The position numbers and the translations under genes are program-made. The notes beneath the pieces were generated by a model that saw nothing but the letters and a program-made list of their open reading frames with translations, did not search any database and was not told the origin of the DNA. DNA of 38,030 nucleotides from Coriobacteriia bacterium (lineage in GTDB: Bacteria; Actinomycetota; Coriobacteriia; Coriobacteriales; UBA8131), in NCBI GenBank assembly GCA_009784425.1, contig WRBR01000007.1:1-38030 (forward strand). Direction: 5' to 3'. The stretch's first letter is position 1, and the number at the start of each line of letters is the position of its first letter. This document shows positions 19,301 through 27,883 of this stretch, piece by piece.

Positions 19301-22300
19301 AGGGCATACCGGGCATTGCCGCTGATAACGTCACCTTCCATAACAGTAAAGTTAACGGTGACGGTAACGCGAGGATCTTCTGCCACCTTAAAGGTGATGG
19401 GATAGATGCCAGGAGCAGCAACAACGGCGCCGCTTGCCCACTCAGCAGTGGCCAAGCCGGTGGCATCAACAAGCCGAGCGTGGGCGCCGGCCTCAAGCAC
19501 ATAGTCAGCGCCGCCAAGGAGAAAGGCTGCTGCTTCGTCCTCGGTTAAAAACACGTGGTTGGCACCAAGCGCGTACTCGGTGTTGCCTCCAACAAGGTCG
19601 GCATCCATCACTACAAACTTAACAGAAACCCTCACGCTGGTATCCTGGGCAACCACAAAGTCCACGGGATACACACCCGGCAGAGCCAAAATGGTACCCA
19701 TAGCCCACTGTGCAGTAGCGGGGCCCGGTGCGCCTCCATGCTTAACGGCATGAGCGCTCGCGCGGGCTACATAGGAATAACCAGTGGGAGAGGCGGCCAG
19801 AAATTCCTGAGCCTCGGCAAGGGTCATGAATACGTAGTTGGCGCCGAGAGCATAGCTGTTATTGCCGGAGACCACATCGCCGTTTTTAACCACAAAATTG
19901 ATGGTGATAGAAACCGTGGGGTCTTCTGCCACCTCAAAGGTGGCGGGGTAGATACCCTCCTGGGCCAGCAGGCCCACGGTGCCTCTGAGCTGGGGCGTAG
20001 CGCTGCCGCCGGCAACGGCGGTTGCCCAGGCCTCAGCTTCTGAAACGTAGGCGGCGTCAGCGGGGCTGCCTGCAAGAAAGGCCTCTGCCTCGGCAGTGGT
20101 CATGAATACGTGATTGGCTCCAATGCGGTAGTTATCGGCTACCACAAAGTTGACCGTAACCGTTATGGAGGGGTCAGCCACTACCCTAAAGACCACCACA
20201 TAGGTGTTTTCTGCAGCCGAAAAGCTCGGCGTGCAGCTGACTAACTGCACCGCAGTGTCGCTCCAGTCAGAGAGCCTCTTGGCATGGGCGTAAGCGGCGG
20301 TGACATAAGGATAGCTGCTTGCAATAAAGGCGTTGGCCTCGGCAATGGTCATAGAAACGTGGTTTGCGGCAAGGGCATATTGGGGGTTACCGCTGATAAC
20401 GTCACCTTCCATTACAACAAAGTTAACGGTGACGGTAACGCGCGGGTCTTCTGCCACCTCAAAGGTGATGGGGTAGATGCCCTCGGTGGCAATAACTGCT
20501 CCGCTGGCCCACGCGGCGGTGGCCGAGCCGGAGGCATCCACTACCAGGGCGCGAGCGGTGGCTGAGCTTACATAGTTGGCTCCTCCGCTGAGAAAGGCCG
20601 CCGCTTGTGTCTCAGTCATAAACACGTGATTGGCGGCTAGGGCATAGTCTTTATTGCCAGCGATCTCATCGCCAGCCATAACCACAAACTGCACCGTAAC
20701 CGCAACCGTGGGGTCTTGCTGCACGTAGAAGGTGACCGGGTAGGTGCCCTCAAAGGCGCTCACGCTGCCCATTGACCAAATGGCGGTGGCTGAGCCAGAA
20801 ACACTGTTGGTTCTTATGGCGTGGGCGTTTGCGCGAGCCACGTAGGCGGGACCATTGGGGTATCCGGCCAAGAAGTCGGTGGCCTCGTCAAGAGTCATAT
20901 ACACGTAGTTGGCAGCGATTGCATACCGATCGTTGCCGTCAATCACATCGCCTTTCATAACCACAAAGCTGATGGTTGCCGTAACAGAGGGGTCATCATC
21001 TACCGCAAAGGTAATGGGATAGATGCCCTCGGCAGCCTGAGCTGCGCCGGCTACATGAGATACCAAGGCATTGCTCTCATTGCTGAGCCTCATGGCGTGG
21101 GCGCCGGCCTCTGCCACATAGTCGGCTGCGCCGGCGAGGAAGGCTGCCGCCTCGTCTTCAGTCATATAGATATGGTTGGCGGCAATGCCAAACGTATCGT
21201 TACCGGCTACTACATTGCCATCCATGACCACAAAGTACACGGTCACGTACACGTCAATGCTCTGGGCCACCTCAAAGCTCACGGGGTACACACCCGGGGC
21301 AACGGAAAAGGCAGGAGTGCCCTTTACCGCAACGGTGGCAACGCCGGGGGTGCCGTCAATCTTCACGGCGTGCGCATCTGCGCGGGATATAAAGTGAGAG
21401 CCCTCGGAGATAAATTGCAGAGCCTCTTGGGTGCTCATAAACACATGGCTTGCGGCAAGTGAGTAGATGCTGTTGCCATCTATCTCATCGCCTCTCATGA
21501 CAACAAATCTCACCGTGACGGTAACTGAGGGGTCTTCTGCCACCTCAAAGGTAATGTTATAGACGCCCTCGGCGGCTACCAGAGCGCCGCTCCTCAGCTG
21601 GGCGGTGGCGGGATCTGCCTCAGGAACCGTGATGGCATACGCGCCTGCGCGGTTTACGTAGTCAGCTGCGCCTGAGAGAAAGCCCTCTGCATCGGCCAAG
21701 GTCATATACACGTGATTGGCAGCAAGGCCGTAGTTGTCGTTGCCGGCAATCTCGCTGCCGTCCATGACCACAAAGGAAACCTCAATGTTGATGGGCAGCT
21801 CATCGCTTACGGCAAAGACAAAGGGATAGATGCCCGGAACTGCCACGAGGGTGCCGCTGATGAGCTCGGTTGCGGTGTTGCTTCCGTGCTCGTCGGTAGC
21901 CCATACATGGGCGCGGAGCATATAGTCATCAGAGGAGGGGCTGCTGTTAAGAAAGACCTCTGCCTGAGCAGTGGTCATGAAGACGTTTTCTGCGGTGATG
22001 CTTGAGCCTTCGTACACTATAAAGTTAACAGTGACACTCACCGAGGGGGTGCCGTCTACACAGAAGGTAACCCGGTAGGTTCCCGCAGTAGCGGCAAAGG
22101 CTGGTGAGCAACTCACAAAATACGGCTGGCTGATGTCTGGTGAGTTATCGATGGTCATCACGTGGGCATTGGCAGCATCGATGTAGGGAGAGTTATCGCC
22201 TGCATCAAGCAGATCTTGCAAAAACTGCTCTGCCTGGCCCAGATTAAAGCGTACATGGTTGGCAGAGATCAGCAGATACTTGTAATCGTGATCTATGACG

Positions 22301-25300
22301 TCTCCATCATAGACTACAAAGTTGACGGTGACCTCAACTGAGGGGGCTGCATCCACACTAAAGGTGATGGGATACACACCCACTGCCGCAGAGATTGCTC
22401 CGCCTGCATGGCTTACGGAGGCGCCGGTCTCGTCACCCAGTCTTAAGGCATGGGCAGAGGCGGCTCCTACGTAGTTGGCGCCCTCGTTAAGAAAGTCTTG
22501 GGCCTCTTCAAGGCTCATGAATGCACGGAAGGCAGCAATGGCATACTCGCCATTGCCCTTGACCTCGTCTCCGGCCAAAACCACAAAGTAGACGGTGGCC
22601 TGGGCAGAGGGGTCAGCATTCACCGCAAAGGTGATGCGGTACACTCCCTCGGCAGCAACAAGCGCGCCGTTTGTGCGGCTTACGGCTGCCGGGCTTGAGT
22701 CACTGAGCCTCATGCCGTGCGCGTTGGCCTCGCCAACGTAGTTTGCTCCATTGGCGAGAAAGTTGCGGGCCTCATCAATGGTCATATAAACATGGTTGGC
22801 CGCAATGGCGTATTGGTCGCTACCTTTGACTACGTTGCCATCCATAACCACAAAGTACACCGATACCTGTACCGTTGGGTCTGCGTCTACCTCAAAGGTC
22901 ACCGGATAGGCTCCCTCTGCGGCAAAGAAACTGGGTGCTCCCATAACGGAGACATCAGCCGGGCTGCTGTCTTCGATAAGCAGTGCGTGGGCGAGCGCCT
23001 CGGCAGTAAAGTCCTTGCCTCTGGCGATAAAGGCTTGCGCCTCTTCAACACTCATGTAGACGTGATTGGCAGCAATGGCAAAGTCTGAGTTGCCGCTGAT
23101 TTTGTTGCCTGCCATGACCACAAACTTAACGCTCACCCTTACGCTTGTGTCTTGGGCAACGATAAAGTCCACGGGGTAGACACCTTCAACTGCAGAGACG
23201 GTGCCAAGGGCCCACTCTGCGGTGGCCGGGCCGGTGGTGCCGTCAATTCTCACAGCATTGGCACCGGCGGCGGTAACATAGGCGGCTCCGGAGAAGGCAC
23301 CGGCGCTAAAGGCGCGGGCTTCTTCAACGGTCATGTAAACGTAGTTGGCTGTGAGCAGGTACCTGCTGCTGTGATTCATGACGTCTGCGTCATAGACGGC
23401 AAAGTAGCGTGTGTTAGAGGTGACAAAGTTGCCGTCTGAGTCGGTGGTGCCGTAGACAACGGGGTAGATCCCCTCGGTGGTGATGTCAACGCTGCCGCTG
23501 TAAATGACAAAGCGGGCGTTGTCAAGTAGGTAGCTTTGGCTGTCCACATCGTCAGTGGCAGTCATGCCCAAACTCTTGTGGTAGTCAAGGTAGCCGCTTG
23601 GGTTGGCAAGCGGGTCTCCCATAAATGAGGGGTCATTCAGCTTGAGCACAACGGGCGTAGTGGCCGTGAGTGTGGGCGGGCTATCTGAGATGTTCACCAA
23701 GATGTTGGCGCTCACTGCGGGCTCTTCTTGCACTCTGGCGGTGAAGAAGTTGTTGGCGGTGTCAGCTGCGGCGTTGGTGGCAATGTTACGAGAGACAAAC
23801 TCAGCGGTTGCCGGACCCCTGTTCAGGGCGCCACCGCTCCAGGATATTATCTGGTAGGCGGTAACCTCTGCCTCGTCCATCAGTGCCTGGTTGGTCACTG
23901 CCTGTGACCACTGGTAACTCTTGCGCTCGGTGATGTTGGTGTACTCTATATAGTAGTTCTCTCCTACTGCCACCTTGTTGGGGCTTACGTGTACGTAGAA
24001 GTTCTCCTCAAAGTCTATGTCTTTAATCTTGACGGTTACGGAGTAGTTGCCCGGAGCTGCGCTCGCGCCGTAGAGAAAGTCAGTTGCGCTCACCTCAACA
24101 TCCTTTAAGGTTTTGGTGGGCACCAGCAAAAAGCCCTCGCCCTCAATGAGGCTCAAAAGCTCTGCTGGGGTGGTGATGAGTTTGGCGTCATCAATTGAGA
24201 TGATCTTGTTATTGCCGGTGATTTCAAACTGAACTGCCTGCACCGTTATCTTGGCGGCGGCAGGTACTACCATGTCATGGAGAGCGGTGTCTGCAAGCGG
24301 CTGGGTGTTGCCGTTTTCGTCGGTAAAGACTATGGCAATGATATCGTCTTCATACAGATTGTAGCTGCTCTCAATATCAAAGGTCCAACTACCGCTGGCA
24401 TTGCCGGCGCCGTAGACAACGCCGGTGCCCGGTAGCGCAGACCACGCGTCGTTGCGATAGATCTGAGCAGTTACGGTTACCGGGGAGTTGTCGTTTTCTG
24501 CCTTGTCCCAGGTGCCGCTCAGCGCGCGCTGGTTGGCATAAAAATTAATGGGCAGTAGGGAGGTAGCCGGCAGGGGCGGCACAATGTCCGTTACCGTGAC
24601 GGGGCCCGTGCTGGTGAAGACTTTGCCCATATGCCGCTTGGTAAATCCGGGATCGTTATCTGCAGGCTCGGCAGGTCCGCGCCAGTATTCTATAACCTCA
24701 TAGGTATCGCCCGGCTCTAAGAACAGGTCGGTATTGGTGGGCTCGCTGAGGTTTTTCTCAAGGCGGAGCACGCCGTCAAGAGTCTTGACGTTAGTTTCTT
24801 CGGCATAAAGATCCTCAATTAAGAGTGATTTGCTTGCTGTGGCCAGTGCATCAAAGGTATCGCCGTTTGCCTTGACCACCTTAACGATGGCATGCACCTC
24901 GTCGTCCCAGAAGGCGCGTCCGTCTAAGTCTAGACCCTCGGGAACGCTACCGGTCCAGCGTACATACCTGTCAGCGTTGGTAGCGCTTTCTAGACCCCTG
25001 ATCTCAGGAGGCGCATTGTTGGCGCTGATGCGGGTGTAGTTGTCCATGCGGTTATTTGCATGCGCGCCATACCATGCCTGGAAGGTGGCATCGCCACTTC
25101 GCCAGGTCCAGGTGCCGCCGTTGATTTGATAGTCGATGAGTGTATGTACTCCGCCAACGGCGGGATTGCCATTCCAAACCTCAGCCCCTCGGCGCCATAC
25201 AGCAACGTCAGATGCCTGGGAATTCCACACTCCCCCAGAGCCAATGTTGAATATCCTGCCGCCGCCCGCTCGTGTGTTGACAAAGTCATAGTAGAGCGGT

Positions 25301-27393
25301 TTTATCATCGTAAAATTAAAGTTAGCTCCTGTTGCATTGACAACAGGCCAGGTGGTATTGCCGGTGTTGCCGCTTGCAACAAAGACCGTTCCCTCGCCAA
25401 TGTATATGTTGCCGTTAGCATTACCGCCGGCATCAATGGCAGTTCCGCGGTCGGCGGTTATCATGCAGGCAGAAGGCCCGTTGGAACCGCTTCCTTCAAG
25501 GCGAAAGCTAAAGCGCGCACCGGTGTAAAGGATTGCCTGCATCTCGCCATCGCCTCCCGCAATTGAGGCGCCGCCGGTTGACAGGCCTTCATTGCGCACA
25601 AATACCTGTCCGCCGCTGGTGATGTTGAAGTCATTGTCAGTGCCATAGAAGCGGATAGCCGGAGCCTTGGTGCCGGCTGAGTAGCTAAACTTATGGATAT
25701 CAACAACTCCTCCGTTGGAAACATTAAAAGTCTGATTGTCTTCAAGCCTAAAGCGAAGCGTGGCTGTCAAGGGACCCGCGTTACTCCGCTGGGTTAAATT
25801 GAGCTGGGAGCCTATGCCGTCAACGGTGAATAATCCGCCGGGTATCTGCTGGATCATCGTTGCCTGCGCGTCTCTCGGCCGTGTACTGTGGGCTTCAATG
25901 ACGCCGCCGCTTTCAATGGTGATGCCACCCTGGGCCGCGCAGGCCACTATGACCGCATTGGTGGTTCCTATGCCGTCACCGTTGCCGGTTGCGGTTATGC
26001 GGGCACCGTTGTTCACAGAGAGCGTAGCTCTATAAACACCGGTTCTTGTACCCTCGGGGTAACCAATGTCAATACAGTTGCCCCCGTCGGTTTTAAGAGT
26101 CACCTGGGCGCCATCAAGGGCATTGAAGTACCGGGGCTCTGCAGAAGTGGTATTGGTGCCGCGCAGATCAATCAGTGTTTGGGCTTCCTCACCGGCTGTT
26201 GCAGTGCCTGTGATATTGGCAATGGCATTAGCTTGAAACACAACACTCGTGCCGCTGATAGCCTTGTTCACCACCATTATAGTAGTAAGCGAATTGGGGC
26301 CAAACACATAGCGACAATAACCGCCAGACCCACTGGGAGTATCCGTCATAAGGATGCCGTTGCTTGCATTGGTGATGGAGAGCTCGGCGCTAGAGCCCAC
26401 GGTCATGGACGTTTGAGTGCTGGCTGTAAAGTTGATAGCAATGCTACCGCCACTAAGATTGAGGCCTGCATCGCTGCCAATCACCACAGTGTTGACTACG
26501 CTGATGAGAGCTCCTGAAGCAGCAGAGCCGGTGACGGTGTTTCTGGAGAGAGAGACTTTTGCACTATCTGCAACATGTAATTGATTGCAGGTGATTTGTG
26601 TATTAGCGTTAGTTGCACGCCAGTCTACGAGTCCGGCAAGGGTTACCTTGGCACCAGGTGCGCTTATGAGATAACTGACGGGAGTTGTGCTTGCTGCAAC
26701 ATTGTTAACAGTGATATCCCAGCCGGCACTATTGGCAGCAGTGCCGCCGTTTATAGTGGCCACTTGCCCCAGACGCGTAATGGTGAGATTCTCCAGGGTA
26801 AAGCTGGCTGGCTGAGTTGCCGTGCGGTTTCCGAGAGTAAAGGCATTGCCTGCAGTGGCGTCTGTGCCAAAGTTGATGTTCCACTGTCCTCCTACGCCTA
26901 CCACTCTCAGGTCACGGGTTATCCCTGTGAGGTTTTCGCCAGTGCCCGTAGTGGTTCTGGTGATGTCATTCATAACATGAATCTCTGAGACGGTAGTGTC
27001 GAGCCAAGCGGCTCTGAGTTGCTGCCAGTTGGTGACCTCGGTGCCCTCAGAGAGCGGTGAGATCTCACTGGCTGCTTGCATGATGCCCTCGAGCCCTTCA
27101 GGCTCTGAGGCATTAGTGTTAGGCGAGTTAAGACCGGGAGGTGTACCCAGAGGAACTCCCGGCGTTTGCGCCGGCTCCTCGGCGGAGCCTCCTGCGCTAT
27201 CGTCTGGCAGCGCCAGTTCATTATCTGCGGGCGCACCGGTGTTTGCCTCTTGTGCTGCTATCGATGCGAGAGGCACCAAGGTCACCGCCAGCATCGCTGC
27301 TAAAAACAGCGAAAGCGCCTTGCTGAATACAGAGCGTCTCGTCTTTGGCGCCTGCTTACGCGTGGCTTCAGTAGCCAATGATTTGCTTTTCAT
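13324..27393 (-). CDS. Giant secreted, membrane-anchored surface protein with 32 tandem repeats
   Basis: This 4689-aa protein is probably an adhesin-like cell-envelope protein; its ligand is unknown. A long signal peptide has a basic start (KTRRSVFSKAL) and a hydrophobic core ending at SIAAQEA near residue 49. Residues about 119-790 look like a pectate-lyase-type beta-helix (many short beta runs, Asn/Gly ladders). Residues 790-1347 are mixed Ig-like segments. Residues 1348-4208 are 32 repeats of 83-94 aa. They are followed by four Listeria-Bacteroides (InlB B-type) repeats such as TVTFVDWDGTVL...GWD, interrupted before the last by a Pro/Gln/Glu stalk. The C-terminal 146 residues hold three hydrophobic helices (about 4546-4569, 4614-4632, 4644-4662) and no LPXTG. 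AAAGGGTGGG precedes the ATG. It is a paralogue of the next gene upstream. Confidence 0.93.
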   Translation of the reverse strand: MKSKSLATEATRKQAPKTRRSVFSKALSLFLAAMLAVTLVPLASIAAQEANTGAPADNELALPDDSAGGSAEEPAQTPGVPLGTPPGLNSPNTNASEPEGLEGIMQAASEISPLSEGTEVTNWQQLRAAWLDTTVSEIHVMNDITRTTTGTGENLTGITRDLRVVGVGGQWNINFGTDATAGNAFTLGNRTATQPASFTLENLTITRLGQVATINGGTAANSAGWDITVNNVAASTTPVSYLISAPGAKVTLAGLVDWRATNANTQITCNQLHVADSAKVSLSRNTVTGSAASGALISVVNTVVIGSDAGLNLSGGSIAINFTASTQTSMTVGSSAELSITNASNGILMTDTPSGSGGYCRYVFGPNSLTTIMVVNKAISGTSVVFQANAIANITGTATAGEEAQTLIDLRGTNTTSAEPRYFNALDGAQVTLKTDGGNCIDIGYPEGTRTGVYRATLSVNNGARITATGNGDGIGTTNAVIVACAAQGGITIESGGVIEAHSTRPRDAQATMIQQIPGGLFTVDGIGSQLNLTQRSNAGPLTATLRFRLEDNQTFNVSNGGVVDIHKFSYSAGTKAPAIRFYGTDNDFNITSGGQVFVRNEGLSTGGASIAGGDGEMQAILYTGARFSFRLEGSGSNGPSACMITADRGTAIDAGGNANGNIYIGEGTVFVASGNTGNTTWPVVNATGANFNFTMIKPLYYDFVNTRAGGGRIFNIGSGGVWNSQASDVAVWRRGAEVWNGNPAVGGVHTLIDYQINGGTWTWRSGDATFQAWYGAHANNRMDNYTRISANNAPPEIRGLESATNADRYVRWTGSVPEGLDLDGRAFWDDEVHAIVKVVKANGDTFDALATASKSLLIEDLYAEETNVKTLDGVLRLEKNLSEPTNTDLFLEPGDTYEVIEYWRGPAEPADNDPGFTKRHMGKVFTSTGPVTVTDIVPPLPATSLLPINFYANQRALSGTWDKAENDNSPVTVTAQIYRNDAWSALPGTGVVYGAGNASGSWTFDIESSYNLYEDDIIAIVFTDENGNTQPLADTALHDMVVPAAAKITVQAVQFEITGNNKIISIDDAKLITTPAELLSLIEGEGFLLVPTKTLKDVEVSATDFLYGASAAPGNYSVTVKIKDIDFEENFYVHVSPNKVAVGENYYIEYTNITERKSYQWSQAVTNQALMDEAEVTAYQIISWSGGALNRGPATAEFVSRNIATNAAADTANNFFTARVQEEPAVSANILVNISDSPPTLTATTPVVLKLNDPSFMGDPLANPSGYLDYHKSLGMTATDDVDSQSYLLDNARFVIYSGSVDITTEGIYPVVYGTTDSDGNFVTSNTRYFAVYDADVMNHSSRYLLTANYVYMTVEEARAFSAGAFSGAAYVTAAGANAVRIDGTTGPATAEWALGTVSAVEGVYPVDFIVAQDTSVRVSVKFVVMAGNKISGNSDFAIAANHVYMSVEEAQAFIARGKDFTAEALAHALLIEDSSPADVSVMGAPSFFAAEGAYPVTFEVDADPTVQVSVYFVVMDGNVVKGSDQYAIAANHVYMTIDEARNFLANGANYVGEANAHGMRLSDSSPAAVSRTNGALVAAEGVYRITFAVNADPSAQATVYFVVLAGDEVKGNGEYAIAAFRAFMSLEEAQDFLNEGANYVGAASAHALRLGDETGASVSHAGGAISAAVGVYPITFSVDAAPSVEVTVNFVVYDGDVIDHDYKYLLISANHVRFNLGQAEQFLQDLLDAGDNSPYIDAANAHVMTIDNSPDISQPYFVSCSPAFAATAGTYRVTFCVDGTPSVSVTVNFIVYEGSSITAENVFMTTAQAEVFLNSSPSSDDYMLRAHVWATDEHGSNTATELISGTLVAVPGIYPFVFAVSDELPINIEVSFVVMDGSEIAGNDNYGLAANHVYMTLADAEGFLSGAADYVNRAGAYAITVPEADPATAQLRSGALVAAEGVYNITFEVAEDPSVTVTVRFVVMRGDEIDGNSIYSLAASHVFMSTQEALQFISEGSHFISRADAHAVKIDGTPGVATVAVKGTPAFSVAPGVYPVSFEVAQSIDVYVTVYFVVMDGNVVAGNDTFGIAANHIYMTEDEAAAFLAGAADYVAEAGAHAMRLSNESNALVSHVAGAAQAAEGIYPITFAVDDDPSVTATISFVVMKGDVIDGNDRYAIAANYVYMTLDEATDFLAGYPNGPAYVARANAHAIRTNSVSGSATAIWSMGSVSAFEGTYPVTFYVQQDPTVAVTVQFVVMAGDEIAGNKDYALAANHVFMTETQAAAFLSGGANYVSSATARALVVDASGSATAAWASGAVIATEGIYPITFEVAEDPRVTVTVNFVVMEGDVISGNPQYALAANHVSMTIAEANAFIASSYPYVTAAYAHAKRLSDWSDTAVQLVSCTPSFSAAENTYVVVFRVVADPSITVTVNFVVADNYRIGANHVFMTTAEAEAFLAGSPADAAYVSEAEAWATAVAGGSATPQLRGTVGLLAQEGIYPATFEVAEDPTVSITINFVVKNGDVVSGNNSYALGANYVFMTLAEAQEFLAASPTGYSYVARASAHAVKHGGAPGPATAQWAMGTILALPGVYPVDFVVAQDTSVRVSVKFVVMDADLVGGNTEYALGANHVFLTEDEAAAFLLGGADYVLEAGAHARLVDATGLATAEWASGAVVAAPGIYPITFKVAEDPRVTVTVNFTVMEGDVISGNARYALAASHVYLTVAEAKNFITLGLPYATFANAHALRLSDGSSTAVQLVSCTPDFSEAEGTYVVVFRVVADPSITVAVNFVVADNFRIGASNVLMTTAEAASFLAGSPDSAAYALKATAWATAVLGGTATVQLKGSPTFAAIEGIYPVAFEVAEDPTVTVSVNFVVMDGDVASGNNSYALAANYVFMTVAEANHFLAGGFSGAAYVAHADAHALKIDGTPGPATARWVLGTITAVPGVYPVSFNVLQDPSVAVTVKFVVMAGSVISGNTDYALAANHVFLTTTEAEAFLAGTANYVAEANAHAVVVDASGTATAEWASGAVMATEGIYPISFEVAEDPSVAVTVNFVVMDGSVVGGNDRYALAANHVFLTVREAQAFLAAGADYLGAAEAHALKIEDASSTPVARLSGAVVAAEGVYRISFAVLADPSVTVSVYFVVMAGDRISGNGEYALAAYHVFLSTNEAADFVANGDSYVDAARAHAIQISDATSTAVSHTAGALPSLATSGIYPITFAVDADPTVTVTVNFIVYDGDVYDHDEKYLLISARHRLMNVATAQAFIDAGMPFVTEANAHVMTIDGSPDTSAALFVTCSPAFSAEEGVYRVTFCVEDEPSISVTVNFVVADQYAITAENIFMTVAQAQAFLDGGPTAAKYESLAQVWAAHKDSGTPATPQYESGTIESPAAEGIYPIVFNVKEDPTIKATAQFVVLDSGVIGGNRDYALGADHVFMTVDEAQAFLAAGANYVDAAHARALLIEDASSATARWKSGTLTASEGIYQVSFEVAEDPSVAVTVRFVVMRGDVISGNETYGLAASHVFMTVEQAAAFITAGSPFVSRAAAHALKLDGTPGIATVSVVGSPAFAAAPGVYPISFAVTQDSSVSATVNFVVMQGSVVGGNNEYALAASHIYMTVDEAEGFTRAGSDYVGEANAHGLVIASSSAAAVSHVSGAAMASEGVYRITFAVDADPTVTATINFVVMAGNVIAGNENYALAAYHVFLSVTEAQAFLDAGADYIGTAEAHALRISDEQSMPVNHVSGAVLAVEGVYRITFELVADPSVRVTVSFVVYDGDVFDHDDKFLLVAARHVHMNVATAQAFIANGMPFVDAAGARVMTIDGSPDTSAALFVTCTPAFSDDEGIYEVSFSADGNPAISVTVLFVVADGYSITADNVFFTTAEAGAFLDGSPTGDDYMSLAQVWAADTDGLPAAAHWWSGEITRSESVYPVTFVVTNDTTISATSQFVVMAGDVIKGNKAYALAASHVLMTVAEAEAFLAGAADYAGAARAHALRIDGVDDSATAQWRSGAILAEEGIYSISFEVAEDTDVFVTVHFVVMGGDVAQGNNSYALAANHVFMTTDEAAAFVAGMPTGATYVARANAHALKTDGRPGTATAQWVMGTVGVLPNIYPVLFRVAEDPSVFVTVNFVVMDGDVIDGNKSYAIAASNVSMSVDEVVAFLGGTANYVDLTGANAVAVEADVAPTVQLAGTPGLIAAAGNYPVSFELAEDSTVSVTVNINVYATYSVTFVDWDGTVLKTHTGILHGGAATAPADPARAGHTFSGWDRPFNNVTSNLTVMALHTLIPVPPTFTVTFVDWDGSVLAVRSGIAYGGTATAPADPARTGYTFAGWDMPFNNVTADLTATALYTAIPPTYTVTFVDWDGTVLAVRTGIAYGGAATAPANPARDGYTFVGWDTPFNVVTASITVRAQYTAIPAPQPEPQPQPEPEPTPPPTVVVPPTIVVPPPVTPPTSFTITFVDGVGNTLKTESVLQGGTVTPPADPTRSGFDFAGWDTPSSIWSTVTGNAVITALWNSATGYQPDTSTTQTVSPESDEELEVIGQMLTILGTNVPLFASDHWSLFNLLALLLGALAFILRLVLAATRKKRIDEPTGHRLGYSRINGEWVNAQGQVVDESKEGKHHYHAIPLIASTAVLVIMVVLFALTQNLAQDMALFDTWSVIFAIAFVAVLAAAILSHKRVRVEDDAEPSTQQQVLLNTQPTTA
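15280..18228 (-). repeat. Higher-order cassette C1-C2-D-E-B-F, distal copies
   Basis: Units 20-25 (18228 down to 16612, 1617 bp) are C1-C2-D-E-B-F, and units 26-30 (16611 down to 15280) repeat C1-C2-D-E-B. A matching copy lies proximally in units 3-8 (22803 down to 21184, 1620 bp), on the other side of the A-B-G-E' block. Confidence 0.82.
18229..20916 (-). repeat. Higher-order cassette A-B-G-E', two and a half copies of exactly 1071 bp
   Basis: Units 10-13 (20916 down to 19846) and 14-17 (19845 down to 18775) are both A-B-G-E' and both exactly 1071 bp. A third partial copy, A-B (18774 down to 18229), follows. This points to segmental tandem duplication of a four-repeat block inside the gene. 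Confidence 0.85.
21184..22803 (-). repeat. Higher-order cassette C1-C2-D-E-B-F, proximal copy
   Basis: Units 3-8 carry the same order of subtypes as units 20-25 and span 1620 bp. The D unit here (unit 5) is 270 bp against 252 for the other two D units, through extra residues after FLQDLL. Confidence 0.82.
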
Positions 27394-27629
27394 GATTACC
27401 CACCCTTTTCTTTTCCCATATCACATTTATTGATTTTCCGCACAATTGCTTGACGCTTCCCAGAACCACTGCAGAAAAATAAATGTGCATTTCCCAAATA
27501 GAATTTTTGTCATCCACCACAGTTTGCTTAATGTAGAGTTTTTCCCTCTCCCAATCTCCTACCAGACAATGGGAGCCCCATAACAAAAATTCCTACCACT
27601 AATAAGCCATATTGTGACTTAGTGAGCAC

Positions 27630-27658
27630 ATTCTAGCACAATTTTCAGCCCTTGTATA
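27630..27658 (-). promoter_or_regulatory. Promoter-like element of the giant surface-protein gene
   Basis: On the minus strand TATACA (27658-27653), a 17-nt spacer and TAGAAT (27635-27630) form a sigma70-type promoter. The same architecture and similar flanks occur upstream of the paralogue (33382-33410). Transcription would start near 27623, giving a leader of about 230 nt that includes a conserved CTCCCA/TGGGAG hairpin (27548-27575). The rest of the 490-nt gap holds no convincing gene. Confidence 0.6.
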
Positions 27659-27883
27659 CCGCTACCCAGCTAAAACAATGTGTTTTTTTTGTGATGACAG
27701 CAACAGGGCAAAGCGAGCTCAAATGACAGTAACAGAGGCTAAAAAGGAGGCTGAATGAGAGTGGGCACACCCATAGACACGCCCGGATTTTTTTAATGCA
27801 AAACTGCCAGTTATCCAAAGTGGAGCGCAATGCGCGCAGTCGAAGAATCCCGTGAGCAAGCGTACCAGCGGAACCTGTGAGCT

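Larger units (their letters stand above)
14769..23352 (-). repeat. 32-unit tandem array of a ~267-bp coding repeat with subtypes
   Basis: Each unit starts at a motif like AANHVFMT and ends near FVVMDGDVIxGNxxYAL. Unit boundaries fall at the codons for AxN/S/YHV. In protein order the subtypes are A F C1 C2 D E B F C1 A B G E' A B G E' A B C1 C2 D E B F C1 C2 D E B A Z. Lengths track subtype: all five A units are 279 bp, five of six B units are 267 (the sixth 270), all four C1 units 267, both G units 249, both E' units 276, and F units 270 or 273. The core pattern is a helix-like T-xx-EA-xx-FL followed by beta strands with EGIYPITFEVAEDPSVTVTV. Confidence 0.9.

Noticed and set aside
14769-23352. 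Regular ~270-bp periodicity resembling a CRISPR or satellite array
   Set aside because: The unit is far too long for CRISPR, keeps one reading frame throughout and encodes a coherent protein repeat.
27752-27790. 12-codon plus-strand frame preceded by AAGGAGG
   Set aside because: The Shine-Dalgarno match is good, but the peptide is tiny, no promoter is evident, and a chance match is likely.
27645-27830. 61-codon minus-strand frame between the paralogues
   Set aside because: It is Cys- and Leu-rich with no ribosome-binding site and covers the promoter region of the giant gene.
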